This document shows, one piece after another, positions 9,359 through 19,233 of a DNA stretch of 64,000 bases. Below the pieces are notes generated by a model, which did not search any database, was not told the origin of the DNA, and saw only the letters and a program-made list of their open reading frames with translations. Source of the DNA: Curtobacterium flaccumfaciens (lineage in GTDB: Bacteria; Actinomycetota; Actinomycetes; Actinomycetales; Microbacteriaceae); contig CP121450.1 of the NCBI GenBank assembly GCA_029689965.1, forward strand, positions 1,922,001 to 1,986,000, given 5' to 3'. Numbering within the stretch: position 1 is the stretch's first letter; every line of letters starts with the position of its first letter. The position numbers and the translations under genes were made by a program.

Positions 9359-10467
9359 ATGACCACCACTCCGCTCGCGCCGGGTTACACCCGCACCCGC
9401 CCTGGACCGGGGAGCCGCAACGGCACCTCGACCTACTCCGTGCTGCTGGCGCAGGTGAAGGAGGACGGCCTGCTGCGCCGCCGCACCGGGTTCTACTGGT
9501 CGCTGTTCGGCTCGCTGGCCGGCACCCTCGCCCTCGCCTGGGTGGCGTTCGCGTTCCTCGGCGACTCCTGGTTCCAGCTCATCGTCGCCGGCGCGCTCGG
9601 TGTCCTGTTCACGCAGTTCGCGTTCCTGTCGCACGAGGCCGCGCACCGCCAGGTGTTCGCCTCGCAGCGGTGGAACGACCACGCCGGCCGCTACGTCGGC
9701 ACGTTCCTGGTGGGGCTGAGCCACTCGTGGTGGATGAACAAGCACACGCGCCACCACGGCAACCCGAACACGGTCGGGAAGGACCCGGACATCGCTCCGG
9801 ACGGCGTCCGCTTCCTGCCGGAGGACGCCGCGGCCGTGCGCGGCCCGCTCATGACGACGTTCATGCGCTTCCAGGGCTGGCTGTTCTTCCCCTGCTCACG
9901 CTCGAGGGTCTCAACCTGCACCGGTACGCCGTGATGTCCATCGTCACCGGCAACGGCACGAAGGCGGACGTCAAGCACCGCTGGCTCGAGGGCGCACTGC
10001 TCGTCGCGCGCTTCGGCATCTACCTGACGATCGTGTTCTGGTTCTTGCCGTTCGGGATGGCCTGTGCGTTCCTGGGCGTGCAGCTCGCGGTCTTCGGCGT
10101 GACGATGGGTGCCTCGTTCGCCCCGAACCACAAGGGCATGCCGACGATCGCGCACAGCGCCAAGGTCGACTTCTTCTCCCGCCAGGTCCGCACCTCCCGC
10201 AACCTCCGCGGCGGCTGGTGGGTGTCGTTCCTCATGGGTGGCCTGAACCACCAGGTCGAGCACCACCTGTTCCCGTCCATGCCGCGTCCGGCGCTGAAGC
10301 AGGCGCGTCTGCTGGTCCGCGCCCACTGCGACACGCTCGACGTGCCGTACACCGAGACCACGCTGGTGCGCTCGTACGGCATCGTGGTCCGGTACCTCAA
10401 CCGGGTCGGGCTCGCCGCCCGCGACCCGTTCGCCTGTCCGATGGTCGCGCAGTTGCGCATCCACTGA
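9359..10467 (+). CDS. Membrane fatty acid desaturase (one frameshift)
   Basis: Contains the three histidine boxes of membrane di-iron desaturases: HEAAH (92-96), HTRHH (129-133) and HQVEHH near residue 300. The third box with Q before the HH pair is typical of acyl-CoA/front-end desaturases. Hydrophobic stretches around 50-90 and 210-260 would span the membrane. It would introduce a double bond in lipid acyl chains. ATG at 9359 has GGAAGG eight bases upstream. A missing C in TTCCCC near 9890 breaks the frame between FFP and LLTLEG. It stands alone and is followed by a family A palindrome. Confidence 0.85.
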
Positions 10468-10478
10468 CGCGACGCGGC

Positions 10479-10526
10479 GACGGACTGGAGGCGCGGTGCC
10501 AGCCGGCACCGCGCCTCCAGTCCGTC
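10479..10526. repeat. Family A palindrome, copy 1
   Basis: A perfect 22-bp inverted repeat with a 4-base AGCC loop; the arm contains GGACTGGAGGCGCGGTGCC. It starts 11 bases after the desaturase stop. There is no T-tract, but the stem is strong enough to stop transcription. Related copies occur at 12538, 16905, 19694 and 40478. Confidence 0.85.
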
Positions 10527-10570
10527 AAGCGGTCGCCGACCAGCGTGACGCGCCTCGTTCGTCGCGACGG

Positions 10571-10616
10571 TTGACCGCTCGGCGGTCGCCGGGCTACTGT
10601 GCTGGTGTACATACAC
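10571..10616 (+). promoter_or_regulatory. Promoter and GntR operator of the ytrA-type operon
   Basis: TTGACC (10571-10576) and TACTGT (10595-10600) are spaced 18 bases, a fair sigma-70-type promoter. The inverted repeat GTGTA-CA-TACAC (10605-10616) lies over the likely transcription start, where a YtrA-subfamily repressor would block its own operon. Confidence 0.6.
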
Positions 10617-10633
10617 AGTTTCCGGAGTGACAC

Positions 10634-10991
10634 GTGCGGATCATCCTGTCGACCACCAGCTCGGTGCCGATGTACGAGCAGATCAAGACCCAGGTCCGCA
10701 ACGCCGTCCACGCGGGGAGCTCGCCGAGGGCGCGCTGCTCCCGTCGCTCCGGCAGCTCGCGCTGGAACTGCGGGTCAGCGTGATCACGGTGACCCGCGCC
10801 TACAACGACCTCGTGGCCGAGGGGCTCGTCCAGAACGAACACGGGCGTGGCTTCGTGGTGCGCGCGGTGGACCCCGACGCCGCCGGCTCCGCGCTGGCCA
10901 CCCGGGTCGACGGCGCGATCGACGAGCTCGTCGCAGCCGCTCGCGCGGCCCGCCTGACCATCGACGACATCCGACGGAGGATCGAAGACGC

Positions 10992-11007
<16 letters not shown>
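10634..11007 (+). CDS. GntR family regulator, YtrA subfamily (one frameshift)
   Basis: About 125 residues: a GntR winged helix (PMYEQIKTQVRNAV; PSLRQLALELRVSVITVTRAY; GRGFVV) with only a short C-terminal helix, which defines the YtrA subfamily that controls adjacent ABC transporters. GTG at 10634 has CCGGAG seven bases upstream. One G is missing in GCGGGGAGC near 10725, splitting HAGELAEG. It overlaps the ATPase gene start by 16 bases and has a matching operator upstream. Confidence 0.85.
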
Positions 11008-11876
<869 letters not shown>

Positions 11877-11880
<4 letters not shown>

Positions 11881-12540
11881 ACGCCCTCGTCCGCTTCACC
11901 CGGTTCGACCTCGTCACGATCGCCCTGACGCAACCGCTGCGGGTCCTGCTCCCGCTGCTGTTCACCGTGGTGTTCTGCGTCACCCTGCCGGTGCCGGGCC
12001 TCGGGATCGCGATCGGTGCGATCGTGGCGTCCGTCTCCGCGTCGGTGCCGTTCCAGGGGACGAGCGCGGCCGGCTCGACACGCTGTACGGCATCGCGCCG
12101 GTGGGGCGCGGCAGCGTGGTCATCGGCCGGTACGTCTCGATGGTGCTGTTCGCGGCGGTCGCGGTCGGTCTCGGGACCGCGACCACGCTCGTGACGGGCG
12201 TCCTCCGGCACCAGGACCCGGCTGGCCGCTCGTCGCCACCATGCTGCTCGTCGCCTTCGGCTGCGTGTGCGTCGCGTTCGCCGTGCAGCTCCCGTGGTTC
12301 TTCGCGCTCGGCTTCACCCGCGGCCGGCCGATGATCTACATCCCGGTCGGCATCATCGCGGTCATCGGGTTCGTCGCCGGTCAGGCGGGATGGCTCGGCC
12401 AGGCCGGTCCGCTCGAGGTGCGTGCACCGTCCGTGCTCCTCGCCACCGTCGTCCTCGTCGGCGGAGCGGTCCTGCTCGCCGCCTCCGCGGTCGTCGCGGT
12501 CCGGGTGTACCAGCGGCGCGAGCTTCTGAGCGAGCGGTGA
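11877..12540 (+). CDS. ABC-2 type permease (two frameshifts)
   Basis: About 220 residues with six hydrophobic segments, typical for the small permease of YtrA-controlled ABC systems. ATGA overlap with the ATPase gene. One G is missing near 12056 (CAGGGGACG) and one near 12222 (CCCGGCTGG). The TGA stop lies inside a family A palindrome, so termination of translation and of transcription probably coincide. Confidence 0.8.
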
Positions 12541-12587
12541 CGGACTGGAGGCACGGCGCCAGCCCGCACCGTGCCTCCAGTCCGTCA
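12538..12587. repeat. Family A palindrome, copy 2
   Basis: Inverted repeat with 22-base arms and one mismatch; the arm contains GACGGACTGGAGGCACGG. Its first bases are the TGA of the permease gene and it ends 12 bases before the stop of the convergent oxidoreductase gene, so it could act as a two-way terminator. Confidence 0.85.
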
Positions 12588-12598
12588 TCCGGTCGCCG

Positions 12599-13555
12599 TC
12601 AGGGCGTCAGCACGACCCTGCCGAACACCGCACCGGCGTCCATGCGGCGGTGCGCCTCCGCCGCGTCGGCGAGCGGGAGCACGTCGTCGACGACGGGGGT
12701 GAGCGCGCCGGCCACGGCGTCCCGGAAGAGCTCGGCGCGGGCCGTGGCCAGCGCGTCGCGCGGCACCGTGTCGAGGCTGAAGGTCGCGAACGACCGCGAC
12801 TGCTGGAACGCGGTCAGCAGCCGTCCGCCGAAGTCCGCGGCGGGCATCCCGGCGACCGCACCGACGAGCACGAGCCGACCGTTCGGGGCGAGCCGGTCCA
12901 GGAAGTCCGGTAGATCGAGGCCGCCGACGATGTCGATCACGACGTCGTAGGACTCCGGGCCGTCGCCGGAGCCGCGGCGATCGAGCACGTGCGTGGCCCC
13001 GAGTCCGAGCAACCGCTCACCGCGTGCCGCCGAGTCGGTCGTCACCGCGACCGCCGATGCCCCCGCGCGCGCGGCGAGCTCGACGGCGGCGATGCCGATG
13101 CTGCCGGCGGCACCGCGCACGAGGACGCGCTCGCCGGCGCCCAGGCGAGCGTGGCCGAGGGCGAAGTGCGCGACCGGAGCGGCCGACCCCAGCGTGACGG
13201 CGTCGATCGCACCGAGCTCGTCCTGCAACTGTGTCACGTCGGCGACCCGGGCGACGGCACGCTCGGCGTACGCTCCGCCGATACCGGTGAACGCCCACAC
13301 GCGCCGCCCCGTCCAGGACGGATCGACGCCCGCGCCGACCAACGTCACCGTGCCGGCGACCTCGCTGCCGGGCACGTGTCCCGGCTCGATGCCCGCACGA
13401 CCGATGGTGCCGCGGCGGATGACCGCGTCGACTCCGCCGACACCGATCGCCTCGGTCTCGACGAGGACCTGGCCGGGGCCGGGCACGGGATCCGGCAACT
13501 CGGTGGGGACCAGCCCGTCCGGTGATCCGAACGACTGGATGGTGACGCCGCGCAT
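12599..13555 (-). CDS. Zinc-independent alcohol dehydrogenase / NADPH:quinone oxidoreductase
   Basis: 318 residues of the MDR superfamily: GroES-like N-terminus (GVGGVDAVIRRGTIG; GHVPGSEVAGTV) and Rossmann domain with VRGAAGSIGIAAVELA. Structural zinc cysteines are lacking, as in quinone oxidoreductases. It probably reduces quinones or reactive carbonyls with NADPH. ATG at 13555. Divergent from a TetR gene 85 bases away, a common arrangement in which the TetR represses the oxidoreductase. Confidence 0.85.
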   Translation of the reverse strand: MRGVTIQSFGSPDGLVPTELPDPVPGPGQVLVETEAIGVGGVDAVIRRGTIGRAGIEPGHVPGSEVAGTVTLVGAGVDPSWTGRRVWAFTGIGGAYAERAVARVADVTQLQDELGAIDAVTLGSAAPVAHFALGHARLGAGERVLVRGAAGSIGIAAVELAARAGASAVAVTTDSAARGERLLGLGATHVLDRRGSGDGPESYDVVIDIVGGLDLPDFLDRLAPNGRLVLVGAVAGMPAADFGGRLLTAFQQSRSFATFSLDTVPRDALATARAELFRDAVAGALTPVVDDVLPLADAAEAHRRMDAGAVFGRVVLTP

Positions 13556-13640
13556 GGTGCTCCTCCTGGCTGCCGGGGGTCGTTCCGGAGCCGCTGCGAC
13601 GCTAACGGACGCCTGCGTCCACTTGGCTAAAGTGGGAGCG

Positions 13641-14270
13641 ATGACCGACGAGATGCCTCACCTGCGCGCCGACGCCCGCGAGAACCGCGACCGCGTGCTC
13701 CGCGCTGCTCGGGACCTGTTCGGTTCCCGTGGTCTCGACGTCACGATGCGTGACGTGGCCCGGCACGCGGGTGTCGGGCCGGCGACGGTCTACCGGCGGT
13801 TCCCGACCCGGCAGGACCTGGTCGACGCGGCGTTCGACGACGAGCTCGAGTTGTGCCGGTCGATCGTCCTCGACGGGGCGGGGGAGCCGGACCCGTGGCA
13901 GGGGTTCCGCTCCGTGGTCGAGCGGATCGTCGAGCTGAACGCACGCAACCAGGGGTTCGTCGATGCGCTCGTCGTCGAGGGACAGGTGTCCGATCGGCTC
14001 GTGCGGCATCGGAGGGAGCTGTTGCACGCCCTTGCGGGGCTCTCCGTCCGCGCGAAGGCCACGGGTGCGCTCCGGCCGGACTTCGTCGTCGACGACCTGC
14101 TGCTCGTGCTGCTCGCCGCGCGGGGTCTGCGTGGCGACGATCCCGCGGAGCGACTCGTCGCGGCGCGGCGGTTCGCCGCGCTCGCGCTCGATTCGTTCCG
14201 TGCCTCGGAGGTGAACGCCCGACTGCCCGAGCCGGCGCGGGTGGCGGGTGCGGCGCTCCGCGCGCTCTGA
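13641..14270 (+). CDS. TetR family regulator
   Basis: 209 residues with an N-terminal TetR DNA-binding domain (LFGSRGLDVTMRDVARHAGV; ATVYRRFPTRQDLVDAAF). ATG at 13641, GGGAG just upstream. Its divergent position makes the quinone oxidoreductase gene the likeliest target. Intact frame. Confidence 0.85.
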   Translation: MTDEMPHLRADARENRDRVLRAARDLFGSRGLDVTMRDVARHAGVGPATVYRRFPTRQDLVDAAFDDELELCRSIVLDGAGEPDPWQGFRSVVERIVELNARNQGFVDALVVEGQVSDRLVRHRRELLHALAGLSVRAKATGALRPDFVVDDLLLVLLAARGLRGDDPAERLVAARRFAALALDSFRASEVNARLPEPARVAGAALRAL

Positions 14271-14356
14271 CCGGGACAGTGCGGCCTCAGGACACCCGCA
14301 CACCGGGGTTGCTCAGCGGCCCGCCCGGACCCGCTCGACCGCGTCCGGCGGGCGCC

Positions 14357-14575
14357 TCAGTCGCCCGTCTCGGCGTGCGGCGCCGCCACGGGCTTCGACT
14401 GGCTGGAGGCCCGCTGCCGGAGCCACACCGTCGCGACGACCATCACCGAGATCACGAGGAACTCCGACTGCCAGTTCCGCATCGACTCGAACCAGAACCG
14501 GCTTGTCCCGAGGTGCTGCCACGCCGAGACGACCGCCGCACCGTGCTCGACCTGCTCCTCGTCGTGGGCCGCCAC
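14357..14575 (-). CDS. DUF6766-like membrane protein remnant
   Basis: 72 residues: SRFWFESMRNWQSEFLVIS followed by a hydrophobic helix and WLRQRASSQSKPV, matching the C-terminal half of DUF6766 proteins. That family normally has an N-terminal transmembrane helix and is much longer. Only 27 bases separate this start from the arr stop, so the missing part is not hidden by a frameshift. Probably truncated and non-functional. Confidence 0.55.
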   Translation of the reverse strand: MAAHDEEQVEHGAAVVSAWQHLGTSRFWFESMRNWQSEFLVISVMVVATVWLRQRASSQSKPVAAPHAETGD

Positions 14576-14602
14576 GCCACTGCTCCGGTGACCGCGGCCG
14601 GG

Positions 14603-15013
14603 TCAGTTGATGATCGCGCCGCGTTCGTCGGCACGGAGCGCGGCCAGCCGGTCCCGCCACGCCTGGAGCGCCTCGGGTGTCAACCGCGGCCAGTCGGTGA
14701 CCTCCCGAGTGACCCGGAGGGGTTCGGCGCTCCGGTAGGAGCGCGTGGGGTTGCCGGGGAACTTCTTGTCGGTGACGTTCGGGTCGTCCTCGTACGCGCC
14801 GGTCGGCTCGACCTCGTACACCCGGGGGAGTCCGTCGCCGGCGGCGAGTTCCGCCGCCAGGCCGGCGCCGTCCCGGAGCGCGGTGAAGTAGACGTGGTTC
14901 ATGACGACCTCGGGCCGGTAGTTCGACCGGAAGCCCGCCGTGAGCAGGTCGCCGACGCGCAGGTCGGCCTTCGTCCCGTGGAAGAACGGCCCGTCGTCCA
15001 GTGCATCGCTCAC
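14603..15013 (-). CDS. arr: Rifampin ADP-ribosyltransferase
   Basis: About 136 residues matching Arr: FFHGTKADLRVGDLL near the start, AGFRSNYRPEVVMNHVYFT and DPNVTDKKFPGNPTRSYRS near the end. Arr transfers ADP-ribose from NAD+ to rifampin and inactivates it. GTG at 15013 is chosen because family members begin close to the FFHGT motif. Chromosomal arr genes are common in environmental actinobacteria, so no recent transfer needs to be invoked. Confidence 0.85.
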   Translation of the reverse strand: MSDALDDGPFFHGTKADLRVGDLLTAGFRSNYRPEVVMNHVYFTALRDGAGLAAELAAGDGLPRVYEVEPTGAYEDDPNVTDKKFPGNPTRSYRSAEPLRVTREVTDWPRLTPEALQAWRDRLAALRADERGAIIN

Positions 15014-15134
15014 CGCGTCAGGGTAGCGCCGGGCGCCTGCGGGGAGGGCACACGCCGCGCTCTCACACTCCGTCGGACGGTGCACGTCATCTCCGCCTCA
15101 GGGTGGACGCGCCTGGCGCCGCCCCTCCCGTAGC

Positions 15135-16063
15135 GTGGCCGCCGTGATCGAAGTCGAGCACCTCACCAAACAGTACGGTCCGAAGACCGCCGTCGACGAC
15201 GTCTCGTTCGTCGTGCGACCGGGAAGCGTGACCGGCTTCCTCGGCCCCAACGGCGCCGGGAAGTCCACGACGATGCGCATGATCATGGGGCTCGACCGCC
15301 CCACCGCGGGCAGGGCGACGGTGAACGGGCAGCCGTACCGGACCTTCCGCGACCCGCTCCGGCAGGTCGGGGCGCTGCTCGAGGCGAAGGCCGTGCACTC
15401 TGGGCGCAGTGCCTACAACCATCTCCTGTCGCTCGCCGCGACGCACGGCATCCCGAAGTCGCGCGTGCACGAGGTCATCGACATGACCGGCCTGGACTCG
15501 GTCGCGAAGAAGCGCGTCGGCGGGTTCTCCCTCGGGATGGGGCAGCGGCTCGGCATCGCGGCGGCGCTCCTCGGCGACCCGAAGACCCTGATCCTCGATG
15601 AGCCGGTGAACGGCCTCGACCCGGACGGTGTGCTCTGGGTCCGGCAGCTCGCCCGGCGCATGGCGGCGGACGGCCGGACGGTGTTCCTGTCGAGCCACCT
15701 CATGAGCGAGATGGCGCAGACGGCCGACCGTGTGGTGGTCCTCGGCCGCGGGAAGGTCCTCGCCGACGCCCCGATCCAGGAGTTCGTCGCCGCCGGCGGG
15801 GCGAACGGTGGCGGCAGCCGCGTGGTCGTCCGCACGCCCGGCCCCGACCACTGTTCCAGGCGATCGGCCCGAACGCCTCGGTGACCCCGCGCGACGACGG
15901 CTCGTTCCTCGTCGTCGGCCCCGACGCGACCACGGTCGGGAACATCGCCGCCCAGGTCGGTGTCCCGCTGCACGAGCTCACCCCGGTCGGCGCGAGCCTC
16001 GAGGAGGCGTACATGGCCCTCACCCGGGACGACGTCGAGTACCGATCGGAGGGCGTCCGATGA
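15135..16063 (+). CDS. ABC transporter ATP-binding protein, BcrA-like (one frameshift)
   Basis: About 305 residues: Walker A GPNGAGKST, signature FSLGMGQR, Walker B LILDEPVNGLDP, switch LSSHL. The C-terminal extension is typical of BcrA/DrrA-type exporters. GTG at 15135 or 15144 could start translation; no binding site decides. One C is missing near 15853 (GACCACTGTTCC), joining PDH to LFQAIGPNASV. ATGA overlap with the permease gene. Confidence 0.85.
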
Positions 16064-16893
16064 CCGCCACCACCCTGCCGGACACCGTCCGCCTCGGCTT
16101 CGGCCGTCTGATCCGCAGCGAGTGGATCAAGCTCCGCAGCATCCGGTCCACCGTGTGGTGCTACGCCATCCTCGTCGTCGTGACCATCGCGATGGCGGTG
16201 CTCGTCGGCAGCGCGCTGGAGCCGGGTGGTCCGCTCACCACGGACGCCGCGAACGGCACGCTCGTCACGATCAACACCGCGAGCGTCTCGCTGACGGCAC
16301 TCGTCGTCGCCGTCCTCGGCGTGCTGATCATCACCGGGGAGTACGGCACCGGTCAGATCCGGTCCACGTTCACCGCCGATCCCCGGCGCACCGGCGTGGT
16401 CCTCGCCAAGGCGGCGGTCCTCGCCGTCACGACCTTCGTCGTGAGCGCGGTCGCGCTCTGGATCGGCGTGTTCGCCTCCGCCGCGCTGCAGGCCGGCAAG
16501 GGGCTCCACGCCGACCTCGCCGACCCGTCGGTGTTCATGCCGCTCCTCGGCGCATCGGTGTACGTCACGCTCCTCACCCTGCTGGCGTACGGCATCGGCC
16601 TCATCGTGCGCTCGAGTGCGGGCGGGATCGCGATCACGCTCGGGATCCTGCTGGTGCTGCCGATCGTGCTGTCGCTGGTCGCCGCGGTGGTCCACGCGCA
16701 GTGGATCTCGGACGTCGCGACGTTCCTGCCGGACCAGGCGGGTGGGCAGCTGTACGCCTACTCGACGGGGGCCGACGCCCCGCAGCAGACGGGTGTCGTC
16801 CTGAACGGCTGGGGCGGCTTCGGCGTCCTCCTGGCGGAGGTCGTCGTCGTGGGCGCGCTCGCACTCACGGTCGCGCGCCGACGCGACGTCTGA
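16060..16893 (+). CDS. ABC-2 type permease
   Basis: 277 residues with six predicted membrane helices (first after IKLRSIRSTVW) and the ITGEYGTGQIRSTF segment common in ABC-2 permeases paired with BcrA-like ATPases. Together they should export a hydrophobic compound or peptide. The frame is intact. Confidence 0.85.
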   Translation: MTATTLPDTVRLGFGRLIRSEWIKLRSIRSTVWCYAILVVVTIAMAVLVGSALEPGGPLTTDAANGTLVTINTASVSLTALVVAVLGVLIITGEYGTGQIRSTFTADPRRTGVVLAKAAVLAVTTFVVSAVALWIGVFASAALQAGKGLHADLADPSVFMPLLGASVYVTLLTLLAYGIGLIVRSSAGGIAITLGILLVLPIVLSLVAAVVHAQWISDVATFLPDQAGGQLYAYSTGADAPQQTGVVLNGWGGFGVLLAEVVVVGALALTVARRRDV

Positions 16894-16904
16894 CGCGACC
16901 AGGT

Positions 16905-16952
16905 GACGGACTGGAGGCGCGGTGCCGGCTGGCACCGCGCCTCCAGTCCGTC
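16905..16952. repeat. Family A palindrome, copy 3
   Basis: Perfect 22-bp arms with loop GGCT. It lies 11 bases after the permease stop and 49 bases before the stop of the convergent reductase gene, again in terminator position. Confidence 0.85.
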
Positions 16953-17001
16953 CCTGCGAGCGTCCGTCGCCTTGAGTGCGCAGCAATCGTCGGGTGATCC
17001 G

Positions 17002-17610
17002 TCACGGGGTCGCATCCCGCCGGATCGCGTACCGGTGCATGGTGACGCCGCTGTCGAACGACCGCTGCTCCAGCAGCTCCAGCTGCAGGGGCTCGCGGAT
17101 CGTGTCGGCGGGGGAGTCGAACAGCGGTCGTCCGGCGCCGAGGACGGCCGGGTGCGTGAAGAGCATCAGCTCGTCGAGCAGTCCCGCGGCGAGCAGCTGC
17201 GTGGCGAGGTTCGCACCGCCGACGCCGATGTCGCCCTCGGACGACGCACGGAGCTCGGCGAGCCGGGCGATCGCGTCGTCGTTGATGATCGTCGTGTCGT
17301 GGTCGGCCGCCGTGCGGGAGCGTGAGACGAGGACCTTCCGCTGCGCGGTCCAGATCTCGCCGTACTCCCGGAGGTAGTCCGGCAGGGACTCGTCGAACCG
17401 GGCGTCCGGCCACAACGGGTCCATCATGTCGTGGATCACCCGGCCCTCGACGCCCATCGTCATCGCCTTCGCCCGCTCGTTGAAGAACCGGTGGAGCTGC
17501 TCGTCGATGCGGATCCACTCGGGGCCGCCGAGGTCACCGTTCCCGCCGGACCGGGCTTCGATGAAGCCGTCGAGCGACACGTTCATCCAGTACACGAATC
17601 GAGCGGGCAC
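17002..17610 (-). CDS. Dihydrofolate reductase-like (RibD C-terminal domain) protein
   Basis: About 202 residues: RFVYWMNVSLDGFIEA at the start is the hallmark of this family, GDIGVGGANLATQLLAAGL marks the nucleotide-binding loop, and DELMLFTHPAVLGAGRPLF closes the fold. Probably an NADPH-dependent reductase of unknown substrate. The GTG at 17610 has AAGGAG six bases upstream; a longer in-frame extension lacks one. Confidence 0.8.
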   Translation of the reverse strand: MPARFVYWMNVSLDGFIEARSGGNGDLGGPEWIRIDEQLHRFFNERAKAMTMGVEGRVIHDMMDPLWPDARFDESLPDYLREYGEIWTAQRKVLVSRSRTAADHDTTIINDDAIARLAELRASSEGDIGVGGANLATQLLAAGLLDELMLFTHPAVLGAGRPLFDSPADTIREPLQLELLEQRSFDSGVTMHRYAIRRDATP

Positions 17611-17763
17611 GTCGGACTCCTTCGTCGAACCGGCCGGTGGCGCCACGGTACGCCGCCGATCGACCGGGCGCCGGTTGAGCCGAAGAACGTGGATCGGTCA
17701 ACGAGGACCGCTCGCGGATGCGAAGATGCATCGTTGCGTGCCGGATTCGAGAACGAGGGTTGC

Positions 17764-19233
17764 ATGGGTCCGACAGAGGCCGAGGACGCGGGACTCCCGC
17801 TGCTCGACGGGCGGTACCGCCTGGAGCAGGCGATCGGCCAGGGCGGCATGTCCGTCGTGTACCGCGCCGTCGACGAGAGCCTGGGACGCCCGGTCGCCGT
17901 GAAGGTCTTCCACCCGGCACCGTCGACATCGCTCGGCAGGAGGCCGAGCTCGGCGTCCTTGCGGCGCTCGAGCACCACAACCTCGTCAGCCTGCTCGACG
18001 CGGGCGTGGTCGCCGGACCGGACGGTGCCCGACAGCGGTACATCGTGATGACGCTCGTCGTCGGGCAGGACCTCGAGGCGCGGCTCGCGGTCGGTCCGCT
18101 CGCCGCCCGGCACATCGCCGAGATCGGCTACGACATGGCCGAGGCACTGCACTACATCCAGGCGCGCGGTGTCGTCCACCGCGACATCAAGCCGTCCAAC
18201 ATCCTGCTCGTCGACTACGGGAACGACTCCGACCGGGCGCGGGCACGACTGACCGACTTCGGCATCGCACTCGCCACCGGCGTGGAGCGGCTCACCGCCG
18301 ACGGCGTGACGACGGGCACCGCGGCGTACCTCAGTCCGGAACAAGCTCGGGGCGGGGACGTCGGCCCGGCGAGCGACGTGTACTCCCTCGGCCTCGTACT
18401 CCTGCAGTGCTTCACGCGCCGTCGGGAGTTCCCCGGCTCGCTCGTCGAATCGGCCGTCGCGCGACTGTCGCGCGACCCCGTGGTCCCGAGCCCCTGCCCG
18501 AGCACTGGAAGGCCGTCCTCCGGTCGATGACGGCCCAGGACCCTCGGGACCGCCCCCTCGGTGCCGACCTCGTGACCCTGCTCCGGGACGTCATGATCGC
18601 GGAGACGTCCGTCGCGGACCACGTCGTGGACACGGCCGGCACCGACGCGGCCGGCACCGATGCGGCCGGCACCGATGCGGCCGGCACCGACGCGCCGCCG
18701 GCGTCGCCCGTGCCGTCCGACACCGAGCGCCCGGCCACCCTCGACGAACTGCCCGAGGAAGCGTTGCAGCGCACGACCGCGATGGCCGCGCGGCTCTTCG
18801 ACGCACCGATCGCCCTGGTCGAGGTCCTCGACGACGACCGGGAGTGGTCCCAGTCCTACATCGCCGAGGGCGTCGACGAGTCCGCCCGGAGCATCAGCTT
18901 CCGCACCGGGTTCTCGCCCGTGCCGGTCCCCGTGGTGATCCCGGACGGCTCGGTGCACCCGGAGATGCAGGACAGCCCGCTCGTGACGGGGCCGCTCGGC
19001 ATCCGGTTCTACGTGAGCGTCCCGATCGTCACGCACGACGGTGCCCCCATCGGCACGCTCGCGGTGCTCGACGCCCGCCGAGACAGGCCACCGAGGCGGA
19101 CCTGGCGAACCTGCACGACCTGGCGGCGCTCGCCGTGACGCAGCTCGAGCTCCGGCGGGAGTCGCTCCGGACGACGAGCGATGCGCTCCCGCTCGCGACC
19201 GAGGACCGGGCGTCCGGCATCAGTCCCCGGTGA
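17764..19233 (+). CDS. Ser/Thr protein kinase with C-terminal GAF domain (three frameshifts)
   Basis: Residues about 17-280 form a PknB-type kinase: glycine loop IGQGGMSVVY, Lys47 in VAVKVF, catalytic HRDIKPSN, DFG, and SPEQARGG. A linker with AAGTD repeats leads to a GAF-like domain (DELPEEALQRTTAMAARLF; VSVPIVTHDGAPIGTLAVLD). No transmembrane helix lies between, so it is a cytosolic kinase probably tuned by a small ligand or redox signal. ATG at 17764 with GAGGG upstream. Missing bases near 17922 (G), 18487 (C) and 19078 (C) break the frame. Confidence 0.8.
18632..18691 (+). repeat. 15-bp tandem repeat inside the kinase gene
   Basis: About four copies of GCGGCCGGCACCGAY encode AAGTD units in the kinase-GAF linker. 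Copies differ only at the last base, indicating recent slippage expansion. Confidence 0.8.

Noticed and set aside
14603..15013. Arr as evidence of a resistance island
   Set aside because: No integrase, transposase or att site surrounds it, composition matches the neighbours, and chromosomal arr is common in environmental actinobacteria.
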